Assembly: GCF_000696095.1 (NCBI RefSeq) | Contig: NZ_BAYX01000001.1 | Location: 496,001-560,000 of the forward strand | Length of the DNA stretch: 64,000 nucleotides | Direction: 5' to 3' | DNA from: Rhizobium rhizogenes NBRC 13257 | Lineage (GTDB): Bacteria; Pseudomonadota; Alphaproteobacteria; Rhizobiales; Rhizobiaceae | In this document: piece after piece, positions 22,473 to 30,862 of the stretch | Numbering within the stretch: position 1 is the stretch's first letter | Layout of the letters: each line of letters opens with the position of its first letter | Notes under the pieces: model-generated | What the model saw: the letters and a program-made list of their open reading frames with translations, nothing else | Databases searched by the model: none | Told to the model about the DNA's origin: nothing | Made by a program: the position numbers and the translations under genes

Positions 22473-25400
22473 ATGGCTGACAACGACAATAATCTAGTCT
22501 TTACCGTCAGCTCCGACATGAGCGCCGCGCAGCGCAACGTCAACAAGTTCGTTGGCGATATCGGCACGGCAACCAATCAGGTCGTCAAGAAATTTGATGC
22601 CCTTGGCCGCTCGATCGACAAGAGCGTTTCGACCTCCATGCAGCAGCGCATCAATTCCATGGTTGGAATTGGGACGACTGCATCCAAGGAGTGGACCGGA
22701 GCTCTTGTTGACCAGGGAAAGGAACTGGATCGTTTGCGGGCAAAATATAGCCCGCTGTTTGCGACCGTCACAAACTACAAGAAGAACATTGCGGAAATCC
22801 GCACGTTGTATCGAAGCAATGCGATCGGCGTCGACGAATATACCGCGTCGCTTTCCCGTGAGCGCCAGGCCACGCTTGCCAGCATCGCAGCCATCAAGAG
22901 CCGCAATACTGCACAGCAGCAGGGAAGCCATGGTACAAACTCGTTCCAGACTGCCAATCTTGCCGCACAGGGGCAGGATGTCTTGGTGCAGTCATTTGCT
23001 GGTCAAAGTGCCTGGCAAATTGCCCTTCAACAGGGCACGCAGGCATCGCAAGTAATTCAGCAATTAAAAGACGCTGGGGGTAATAAAGGCGTTATATCGG
23101 GGATGGCAGCTGCCTTTGGTTCGCTGTTAGGTATGACTAGCCTTCTAACCATAGGCCTCATCGCTGTAGGTGCCGCAGCTATTCAAGCTGTTATGAAGGC
23201 TTTGCCGCAGGTAAAGTCGCTCGACGACGCCATGAGGGACCATGAGGCTTCGCTTAAGCGCGTTGCTGAAGCATATGGCGGCGTTGCAGAGGCGGCAGCA
23301 AAAGCCGGCAGAGAGAATAAGCGTCTTGTCGATGCTGTTGCGCTGCGCAACGCCGCCGCTCTTTCTGTGGCTGTGGCTTCCGAGTCAAAGGATTACTTCG
23401 GGAATTCCAAGGTCGGCAGCACGCCGATCGGCGGCCGTTTCAGAGGGTTTCAGGCTACCACCACTGAATTTCAGGAACCACTTGCCAAGCTTCGCGCCGA
23501 TGTAAAAGCCGGTAAGGCTGACTTCGATGCCTTCTACGACGCCATCGCTCGTAAGGTTGAGGCCAATCCAAGCCTAGCCAAGGCCGGCAATGACGTCATC
23601 GCTGAGAGCGACAAACTCAAGCAGGCAGCCGATCAGCTGAAGGAATACCAGCGTGTTCAAGATGCTCTATTCAACGATATAGGCCCCAACAAGCAGCTGC
23701 TGTCGCAGGGGACAACAAACACCAAGGATATGAGCGACTATGCCCTTTATCAGTCTCAACAGGCGGTGGCAGGTAGGCAGTCTTCGCAGGCTTTCTACGC
23801 CAGGCTTGCCAGCGAGGCTGCCAGGACAACGGCAGAGCGAGTAGCGGCTGCAAGGGCAGAAGCGGCAGCACAGCACAACGATGAAAGTTCGCCGGCTCGC
23901 AAGCAGCGTATCGATCAGGCTGGCATTGACGCCTATGTTACGGCCAACAGAGAGCTAAACGAGGCAGCCAGAGAGCGAAAACTATCGCTTGATGCAGCCA
24001 TCGTTAGCCAGCAGCAGGATCTTGGTCTCGTTGGAAAGGTCGGCGCTGCGGCAGAGTCACTTCGTCGTCAGTATCAGCTCACCGCGGATCTCCGCTCAGA
24101 AGCGGCAAAGCGTGGCATCACCGACGAGAAAGAGTTTCTCAAGGTCTATGCCGACCAGATAGCGCTGATCAAGCAGAATGCCGACGAATATGGACGGCTT
24201 GCCGAGGCGAGAGCCAGGGCGCAGCTTTCCAGTGACTTGTCGTTTCAGAGCGATCAGTTCAATAGATCGCCAGAACAGCGCAACATCGCGGATCAACTGA
24301 AGTCGGCTGGCTTGCCGATCGATTTCACATCGCAAGCCGCCAAGCAACTCGCCGAGGCAAACGCGCGTGACACACAGCGCGCCAAGGACTTGGCTCAGCG
24401 GTCTCTCAATGCGCAGGTGGCTGGCATCAACGCGCGATCGCCAGCGGAGCGTGTTGCGGCGGCAAGAGCAGCCGCAGAGGCTCAGTACGATCCGAAAGAG
24501 CCGACAGACCTGCGTCAGCAGCGGATTAACAACGCCGAGCTGATTGCTCGTGTTCAAATCACGAAGGAACTGGCGGACGCTGAGCGCGAACGTACGCAGA
24601 GCCTCAAAAAGCTAGTTGAGGATCAGCAGCAAGATATTGCGATGATTGGCAAGACCGGTGGCGCAGCCGCCGCAGCCACTCAGCAGTATCAACTGATGGC
24701 CCAATTGCGCGCTGAGGCAGTGAAGCAAGGCATCACAAGCGAGGCCGAGTTTCAGAAGACGTTCGGCAGCCAGATTGATCTTATCAAACGTGCCACGACC
24801 AGCTACGGCGAACTTGTCGATGCCAGGGCAAAGGCTCAGCTGAATTATGATCTGGCTGACAAGAATAAACTTGCCGGTATGTCGGCGCGCGACCAGCAGA
24901 TCATACAGACCCAGCGCCAATATGGTCTTGCCGGTGATCCGAACAGCGACACAGGTCAACAGATTGGGCAGGATATTGATCGCCAGAACCTGCGCGACGG
25001 TATCAAGACGTTTTTCACTGATCTTGAAGGCGGCCTGACAACCAAGGGAAAAAGCCTTGGCGAAGCGCTGGGCGATGCAGTCAAAAACGCTGCGATGAAT
25101 GCTGCGAACAAGGCTTTGGACAATCTGTTTTCGCAGATTGCCAATGGTCTCACCAGCCTGCTTATGGGCGGCAACAAGTCGACCGCGACTGCTGTTACCG
25201 GTGTCGGCGCGCAAGTGGCCGGTCTTGGGACGCAAACTGTAGGTCGTCTGATCTCTCCGGCGCCGATCGCAACTCAGCCGATGCCAGCCATATCAAGTGC
25301 CGGCACCACAAAAACCGGCATCAGTCTCGCCAGAATCGCAACCTCGAACGGGTTGGGCGCCGACGTAAATGCGAAGTATGCGCAGCAGTTTCAGGGTTTC

Positions 25401-26300
25401 GTCAAAGACCTCGAGGCCACCGGCTACAAGATCAAATCCATAGGCGGATACAACTATCGGAATATCGCAGGGACGAACAAACTTTCGAACCATGCTTTTG
25501 GCGATGCGATCGATATCAATCCGCAGCAAAACCCTATGGGCAAAAACCTCGTAACCGATCTTCCGTCGAATGTCGGTGAGCTTGCGGCAAAGAACGGACT
25601 GTCGTGGGGAGGCGCGTGGAATTCGAAAAAGGATGCCATGCATTTCGAGGTGCCGGATTCTGCGGCAGCACTCGACAAGTTGGCAAGCTCGGCCGGCAAC
25701 GCGACCAAGGGTCTTGGTACGTTCGGAACCGGCGTAGGCCAGCTTGGTCAACAACTCACCGGTGCAACCGGCAGTATTTTCCCAGCAGCTCCCGCCGCCA
25801 GTGGCGGTGGTGGCGGCATATTTGGCTGGTTGGGTGGCCTGTTTGGTGGCGCATCCAAGAGTTCCCAGTGGAATGCAGCGTCGGCTGGTAAGCTTTTGCC
25901 AGGCCTCTTCGCTGACGGCGGCTACACCGGCCCTGGCGGCAAGAACACGCCGGCCGGGATTGTGCATGCCGGCGAATTCGTCGTGCCGAAGCACATCGTC
26001 GACAAGATCGGCGTGCCAGCTTTGTCGACGATGATGAAGGGCTATGCCAATGGCGGCCTCGTGACACCAGCGCTGGTATCCGCACCAACGGCGCCAGCGT
26101 TGCGCGCTAGAGCGGCAGTCAATGGCGGCTCAAGCCAGCCAGGCGTGTTGCAGGTTCACATCACTGGCGCCAACGGCGATGACCATGTCCGCACGCTCGT
26201 AAAGCAAGGCGTTGGCGAAGGTCTTAGCACCTACAACACCCAACAACAGCGCGGCGGCTTCGGCACGCTGCAAAGCCGATTTAACGCTCAGAAGGGTTAG
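22473..26300 (+). CDS. tail tape measure protein with embedded M15-type peptidase domain
   Basis: A 1275-residue protein of the length expected for a long tail. The N-terminal half is alanine-rich coiled coil with two hydrophobic stretches near residues 210-240. A roughly 140-residue segment is duplicated (ERVAAARAEAAAQ near 453 and ERVAAARAAAEAQ near 656, each followed by a Q-Q-Q-D-x-x-x-(V/I)-G-K block). Near residues 990-1070 is a peptidase M15 (VanY/D-Ala-D-Ala) domain: SNHAFGDAIDI gives the zinc His and Asp, DAMHFEV the last zinc His. The C-terminus has G-I-V-H-A-G-E-F-V-V-P, typical of tape measures. The peptidase would open peptidoglycan during DNA entry. Confidence 0.92.
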   Translation: MADNDNNLVFTVSSDMSAAQRNVNKFVGDIGTATNQVVKKFDALGRSIDKSVSTSMQQRINSMVGIGTTASKEWTGALVDQGKELDRLRAKYSPLFATVTNYKKNIAEIRTLYRSNAIGVDEYTASLSRERQATLASIAAIKSRNTAQQQGSHGTNSFQTANLAAQGQDVLVQSFAGQSAWQIALQQGTQASQVIQQLKDAGGNKGVISGMAAAFGSLLGMTSLLTIGLIAVGAAAIQAVMKALPQVKSLDDAMRDHEASLKRVAEAYGGVAEAAAKAGRENKRLVDAVALRNAAALSVAVASESKDYFGNSKVGSTPIGGRFRGFQATTTEFQEPLAKLRADVKAGKADFDAFYDAIARKVEANPSLAKAGNDVIAESDKLKQAADQLKEYQRVQDALFNDIGPNKQLLSQGTTNTKDMSDYALYQSQQAVAGRQSSQAFYARLASEAARTTAERVAAARAEAAAQHNDESSPARKQRIDQAGIDAYVTANRELNEAARERKLSLDAAIVSQQQDLGLVGKVGAAAESLRRQYQLTADLRSEAAKRGITDEKEFLKVYADQIALIKQNADEYGRLAEARARAQLSSDLSFQSDQFNRSPEQRNIADQLKSAGLPIDFTSQAAKQLAEANARDTQRAKDLAQRSLNAQVAGINARSPAERVAAARAAAEAQYDPKEPTDLRQQRINNAELIARVQITKELADAERERTQSLKKLVEDQQQDIAMIGKTGGAAAAATQQYQLMAQLRAEAVKQGITSEAEFQKTFGSQIDLIKRATTSYGELVDARAKAQLNYDLADKNKLAGMSARDQQIIQTQRQYGLAGDPNSDTGQQIGQDIDRQNLRDGIKTFFTDLEGGLTTKGKSLGEALGDAVKNAAMNAANKALDNLFSQIANGLTSLLMGGNKSTATAVTGVGAQVAGLGTQTVGRLISPAPIATQPMPAISSAGTTKTGISLARIATSNGLGADVNAKYAQQFQGFVKDLEATGYKIKSIGGYNYRNIAGTNKLSNHAFGDAIDINPQQNPMGKNLVTDLPSNVGELAAKNGLSWGGAWNSKKDAMHFEVPDSAAALDKLASSAGNATKGLGTFGTGVGQLGQQLTGATGSIFPAAPAASGGGGGIFGWLGGLFGGASKSSQWNAASAGKLLPGLFADGGYTGPGGKNTPAGIVHAGEFVVPKHIVDKIGVPALSTMMKGYANGGLVTPALVSAPTAPALRARAAVNGGSSQPGVLQVHITGANGDDHVRTLVKQGVGEGLSTYNTQQQRGGFGTLQSRFNAQKG

Positions 26301-26302
26301 GA

Positions 26303-27055
26303 ATGGGTATTCTCACAAGCCAACCCGATCTGTTGTTGGACTTTCTTGCTTGCCCCAAGGCTATCTATGATGTTGTGGGATCAGCTATCGACGGTGGCCG
26401 AAATGGCACCGGAGAAAGCCAGACAATCGAAATGAGCGGTGGCGGTATCGTCACCGCCGTTTTGGAAGACTGCAAGATCGTCAGTAAAGAGCAGATGCGA
26501 TACATCAACCGCTTGGGCGCTCGCCTGAATGGTGGTTTTCGCAATATCGTCGTTCCGATCCCGACGGATTGGTATGGCCCATTTCCAACGATTGGCGGCC
26601 TACCAACTCCAATCGCCACGGGAATTACGCATTCCGATGGTTCGCTGTTTTCGGACGGAAGCGGATATAGCCAAGCTACGGTGTGGGGTCATACCCTGGA
26701 AAATGCCGCGCTTAATGCTGGGCAGATCAAGATCAGGGTATTCGGCGCGCCGCGCGATATCGAGGGCGATTGGTTCTCCATCAATCATTCCGTCAAAGGC
26801 TGGCGCGCCTATCGCGATTGGGACTGCACGAAAATAGGTGGTGGCGTCGATACGTCTGCTGGTTACAGCGTTTCCTATAGCGACTTTCAGGTGGCTATTC
26901 AGCCGCCGTTGCGACAAGCGACGGAAACCCTGACGCCAGTCAATCTTGCGCGACCGCGGTTCGTGGCCAAGTTCAAGGCAGATTTCACACTGCCATCGGT
27001 CATTGAGGCGTTCTTCGTGACGCAGCAGACGATCCAGTTTTCAGAGGCTTTCTAG
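26303..27055 (+). CDS. tail protein, distal region (unnamed family)
   Basis: A 250-residue protein encoded three bases after the tape measure, in the place of distal tail (Dit-like) proteins. It is beta-rich, has many W/G/P residues (PIPTDWYGPFPTIGG, GDWFSINHSVKGWRAYRDW) and ends with a strand FIxxQxTIQFSEAF. I cannot name the family. By position and composition it forms the hexameric adaptor between tube and tail tip. Confidence 0.75.
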   Translation: MGILTSQPDLLLDFLACPKAIYDVVGSAIDGGRNGTGESQTIEMSGGGIVTAVLEDCKIVSKEQMRYINRLGARLNGGFRNIVVPIPTDWYGPFPTIGGLPTPIATGITHSDGSLFSDGSGYSQATVWGHTLENAALNAGQIKIRVFGAPRDIEGDWFSINHSVKGWRAYRDWDCTKIGGGVDTSAGYSVSYSDFQVAIQPPLRQATETLTPVNLARPRFVAKFKADFTLPSVIEAFFVTQQTIQFSEAF

Positions 27056-27107
27056 CCGCCGCATCTGCGTTGTCGCCGCTGCCTTCCCACCCAAATTCCC
27101 AATTTCA

Positions 27108-27130
27108 GGCTCGCGCATGCGGGCCTTTTT
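27108..27130 (+). terminator. terminator hairpin before the next tail gene
   Basis: GGCTCGC-GCAT-GCGGGCC (one G-U) followed by TTTTT. It ends 6 bases before the CAGGAGG ribosome site of the next gene. Confidence 0.72.
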
Positions 27131-27146
27131 CATTTCAGGAGGCTGC

Positions 27147-27746
27147 GTGGGCTGGATTCCAGATGACACTATCGCTGCCATGCGCGGCAGCTTTCAGCTC
27201 GGCATATTCCTTCGCATCGATACCGATCCGGCGCTGCATATCTGGTTTGGCGTAAACGATATCCCAGCGCGCTTTGACAGCATTGATGCCGACGGCACGG
27301 TCTATATGGGTGGCGGTCGTTTGATCGGCGTACCGACGCTCGAGGTGCTTGTGAATGGCACGGCGGATAGCGTGGAATTCACCCTATCAGGCATCGATCC
27401 GTCGACAAGCGCTAAAGCACTCGACAGCATTCCGCCCCTGCGCGGAGCGGCCGTGCAGTTGGGTATTGCCACGCTGGACCAATACTACCAGCCCATGGGA
27501 CTGATCATTCCCATCTGGAAAGGCACAGCTTCGCACGTTTCCGAGGCAAGTGACGCCGTCCCCGGCGATGGTTCGCCTTCGATCACACTAAGCCTCTCCG
27601 TCGTCACCGGTAGCGTCACGCGCTCGCGGCCGTCTCGGTCGCTGTGGTCCGACGCGATGCAAAAAGCAATTTCGCCCACTGACGACTTTTGCAAGCAGGT
27701 CCAGCGCCTGGCGCGCGGGCTGGCTCCGGTTTGGCCGAACTACTGA
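27147..27746 (+). CDS. tail protein (baseplate hub region, unnamed family)
   Basis: A 199-residue protein starting at GTG 27147 (MGWIPDDTIAAMRGSFQLGI) behind a perfect CAGGAGG at 27136-27142. It is beta-rich; FLRIDTDPALHIWFGVNDIP and TLEVLVNGTADSVEFTLSGI resemble the hub proteins of alphaproteobacterial siphophages that sit between the distal tail and NlpC-like proteins. The family is not named with confidence. Confidence 0.72.
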   Translation: MGWIPDDTIAAMRGSFQLGIFLRIDTDPALHIWFGVNDIPARFDSIDADGTVYMGGGRLIGVPTLEVLVNGTADSVEFTLSGIDPSTSAKALDSIPPLRGAAVQLGIATLDQYYQPMGLIIPIWKGTASHVSEASDAVPGDGSPSITLSLSVVTGSVTRSRPSRSLWSDAMQKAISPTDDFCKQVQRLARGLAPVWPNY

Positions 27747-27780
27747 CGGCTGCTGACCGCTACAGACAGAGCGAGACCCC

Positions 27781-28188
27781 ATGACATTGAGCGAATTTGT
27801 GGCTCTGCCGCACCGTTTTCGGTGGGGCGGCCAAGGCGGCGACGACTGCTTGATGTTCTGCGCCACATGGGTGGCGGAAGTCACTGGCATCGATCCTGTG
27901 GCCGAATACCGCGGCACCTACCGCACAGAGGAAGAGGCTGCGGCGATCATCTCGGCGGCTGGGGGCATTGTTGCCCTCGTGGACCGCATGGCTGCGCGCG
28001 CGAGCATGAAGCGTACCGATGACCCACAAGATGGCGATATCGGCGTTGTCGTCGCTCCTGCCGGCGTTGCCGGCGAAATGAAAGAAATCGGCGCCATTCG
28101 GTTTGGGCCGATCTGGCTGGCTCTCGGGCCGGCCGGCGTGGTCGGCAAGAAAGCTGAATTCGTTGCTGCGTGGAGGCTTATGGTATGA
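27781..28188 (+). CDS. NlpC/P60-like tail protein (DUF6950-like)
   Basis: A 135-residue protein. HRFRWGGQGGDDCLMFCATW has the nucleophile-Cys context (D-C-x-x-F-x-A) of NlpC/P60-type peptidases, and later DPQDGDIGVV is the usual second motif region. These proteins sit just before the host-specificity protein and may cleave peptide cross-links during infection. The classical catalytic His is not obvious, so activity is uncertain. The stop overlaps the next start (ATGA). Confidence 0.75.
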   Translation: MTLSEFVALPHRFRWGGQGGDDCLMFCATWVAEVTGIDPVAEYRGTYRTEEEAAAIISAAGGIVALVDRMAARASMKRTDDPQDGDIGVVVAPAGVAGEMKEIGAIRFGPIWLALGPAGVVGKKAEFVAAWRLMV

Positions 28189-30800
28189 GCCTCAAGAGAC
28201 ATTACGAAGATATGCCCTCTGAGGAGGTCTACCGGCGCGTCTGCGAAATTTATCTCTACAGCAGCACGTCATTAATGCCTGCGCCGCCGGCGTACGATCC
28301 AATTTTCACGCCGATTTTCACGGTTATTTTCGGTACGGCCGGCATCACGATCGGCACGTCGACCATCACGTTCGCCTCGATCGCGTCAGCAATCGCCGTC
28401 ACGGCTCTGTCGATCGGCATTCAGGCGCTCATGGCGCCAAAGCCGCCGAAGCCAGAAGACGGCAAGGTTCCGAAGACGCAGAGTGTGCCGTACCGCACTT
28501 GGGCTGTCGGCCGCACCCGCATCGCCGGTGCTTATATGCTTTGGGAGGCGCGGGGAAAGTACCTCTATTCGGTGCAGGCGCTCGCTGGCCATCGCATTAA
28601 GGCAGTCAATCGCTACTGGCTTCATGATGATGAGGTCGAGATTGACGTCGATGGTGTCACCACCAATGACGACAATGGCCGCTACGGCAACAACGTCCGC
28701 ATTCTGCACAAGGTCGGCAACGACCCGGAGACGCCATACACGCAGCTCGTGTCGGCACTTTCTGCCGATGGAATTTGGACCAACAATCACCGCGGCGACG
28801 GACAAGCGTCTGTCGCACTGATTGCGGAGAGCAGCGAGGCCAAGAACCAGCAGAAGCGCTTTCCATATGGGGCGCCATCTCTGTCGGTTGAGATCGATGG
28901 TGCCTATTGCTGGGATTTTCGAGATCCTGGCCAGAATCCAGACAATCCGGCAACATGGACGTGGACGCGCAACAGCGTGCTCATTCTCTGCTGGCACGAA
29001 TGCTTCAACGAATTCGGCAACCGTCGCGATTATCACAAGGCCATTCTTCCGGTCCTAGATATGTGGGTCGAAGAGGCCAACATTTGCGACGAGGACGTTC
29101 CTCTCAACGGTGGCGGTTCTGAAAAGCGCTACGAGTGCAACGGCTTCGACACGACAGAGAATGGCCCCAAGGTCGGCACGAATTCCATTCTTGCGACCTG
29201 TGATGGGTGGATGTGCGAACGCGGCGACGGGGCGCTATTGCTTACCGTTGGCAAGTTCAGGGAGAGCCGAGTTGCGACGCTGAGTGACGCCGATATCATC
29301 GGCCACCAGATCGGCTACGATGTCCTCTTTGAAGATGAATGCAATCGTCTTGTTCCGAAGTTCACCTATCCGCAGACCGCTTATTCTACCTGCGATACGG
29401 ACTATTTCGAGGACACGGCAGCTCAGCTCGAGGCCGGTCGCGTTCTGTCGCAAGAGGCCGATTACGGCTGGTGCCATCAGTGGCGCCAGGCTCGCCGGCT
29501 CGGCAAGCGTGATTGGCTTCGCATTCAGCAAAAGGTCAAGGGATCGATCGATGTCCGCATGTCTGGCATCAACGCGATCTATAGCCGCTGGGTGAGGCTT
29601 GATACGCCAATTAGGCTACCGCGACTGGATGGAAAGTTGGTCGAAAATCGTCGGTCGACCGTGGCGATTACGCGCGGCGGCTTTACGATGGAAATCAATC
29701 AGCATCCGGATACGATCGACGACTGGAACCCATCCGTTGACGAGGGCGCGCAGCCACCAGTTCCAGAGGCGCTGAGCTCCGACGAGATCGTTGCTCCGGT
29801 CATTAATCTGGTACAGGCAAAGCCGAACGGTGGCGCGGTTTATATCCGTGTCGTCATCATCGATCCGGCAGATGACAGCTTGACGCCTGTGGTGCGCTAT
29901 CGCGTCCACGATACGGGCGGTGGCAATCCAGGCGCATGGGTGGAGCAGGAGTTTCCTGACGCGCCCCCGGCAGGCGGATATGTCGACCTGAACACCAACA
30001 CGGTGCCTCAAGACACGTTGCTTGACGTAGAGGCGGCCTTCATTGGTTCGAATGATTCATATGGGCCGTGGTCGATAACTGCGCAATTGACGTCTACAGT
30101 TGATCCGGTGATGCCGATTGCACTGTCGTCGTTCAGCAACACTGATGCGGCCCCGCATCTCGGTCGCGCGACGCTTGGCTTTACGACCGGAAATGATGCT
30201 CATGTTCGCACGGTGCAGATATTCAGAGTTGCGACTGGTGCTTCATTTGACCCAGCCACTTCGCTGAGAATTGCCACGCTGGCCGTATCTCCAAACGGGA
30301 CATACAGTTACGTCGATGGTGATGCGACGCGCACAAACCTGCTTACGGATGGCGATTTCGCCACCAGTCCAGGGCCGTGGACGCTGGGAACAGGATGGAG
30401 CATTGCAAGCGGTGTTGCGACACATGTGACGCCAACACAGTCGCAGATTACGCAGCCGGTGACACTGACGCCAAGTTCTGTTTATCGAGTGGCATTTGAT
30501 GTGACAGGCTATACTGGTACCGGAACGGTCACGCCTCGTTTCCAAGGTGGCACGACAGTCAACGGTACAGGGCGCACGGCGAACGGTTCGTTCTCGGATG
30601 TTTTGACCGCAGGCGCGAGCAGCAACGTTTTCGGCTTCAACGGAAACGGCGGCTTCTCTGGCAATGTCGATAACGCGATTCTCTATCTGCAGACCGTGAC
30701 GTCGGCGCCGCAAGGGACGTGGGATTATTACGCTTCGCCATTCAATGGCTCCGGCGTGATCGGCCCGTCGAGCGGCCCGGTAACTGTCCGCGTCATCTAA
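28185..30800 (+). CDS. tail tip / host-specificity (J-like) protein
   Basis: An 871-residue protein, start MSLKRHYEDMPSEEVYRRVC. An N-terminal hydrophobic region (about residues 35-85, alternating I/T/A), then KTQSVPYRTWAVGRTRIAGAY, as in lambda J-like tail-tip proteins of alphaproteobacterial phages. Middle parts contain fibronectin-like strands; the C-terminal part (NLLTDGDFATSPGPWTLGTG onward) resembles a carbohydrate-binding jelly roll. It probably forms the central tip and contacts surface sugars. Confidence 0.85.
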   Translation: MSLKRHYEDMPSEEVYRRVCEIYLYSSTSLMPAPPAYDPIFTPIFTVIFGTAGITIGTSTITFASIASAIAVTALSIGIQALMAPKPPKPEDGKVPKTQSVPYRTWAVGRTRIAGAYMLWEARGKYLYSVQALAGHRIKAVNRYWLHDDEVEIDVDGVTTNDDNGRYGNNVRILHKVGNDPETPYTQLVSALSADGIWTNNHRGDGQASVALIAESSEAKNQQKRFPYGAPSLSVEIDGAYCWDFRDPGQNPDNPATWTWTRNSVLILCWHECFNEFGNRRDYHKAILPVLDMWVEEANICDEDVPLNGGGSEKRYECNGFDTTENGPKVGTNSILATCDGWMCERGDGALLLTVGKFRESRVATLSDADIIGHQIGYDVLFEDECNRLVPKFTYPQTAYSTCDTDYFEDTAAQLEAGRVLSQEADYGWCHQWRQARRLGKRDWLRIQQKVKGSIDVRMSGINAIYSRWVRLDTPIRLPRLDGKLVENRRSTVAITRGGFTMEINQHPDTIDDWNPSVDEGAQPPVPEALSSDEIVAPVINLVQAKPNGGAVYIRVVIIDPADDSLTPVVRYRVHDTGGGNPGAWVEQEFPDAPPAGGYVDLNTNTVPQDTLLDVEAAFIGSNDSYGPWSITAQLTSTVDPVMPIALSSFSNTDAAPHLGRATLGFTTGNDAHVRTVQIFRVATGASFDPATSLRIATLAVSPNGTYSYVDGDATRTNLLTDGDFATSPGPWTLGTGWSIASGVATHVTPTQSQITQPVTLTPSSVYRVAFDVTGYTGTGTVTPRFQGGTTVNGTGRTANGSFSDVLTAGASSNVFGFNGNGGFSGNVDNAILYLQTVTSAPQGTWDYYASPFNGSGVIGPSSGPVTVRVI

Positions 30801-30822
30801 CACCAACGAAAATTCAAATCAT

Positions 30823-30849
30823 CGCCCTGGCTAGCGCCGGGGCGTTTTC
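30823..30849 (+). terminator. terminator hairpin before the tail-spike gene
   Basis: CGCCCTGGC-TAGC-GCCGGGGCG, a 9-bp GC stem with one G-U, followed by TTTTCTTTT, which runs into the GGGG ribosome site of the spike gene. Confidence 0.78.
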
Positions 30850-30862
30850 TTTTGGGGAAATC

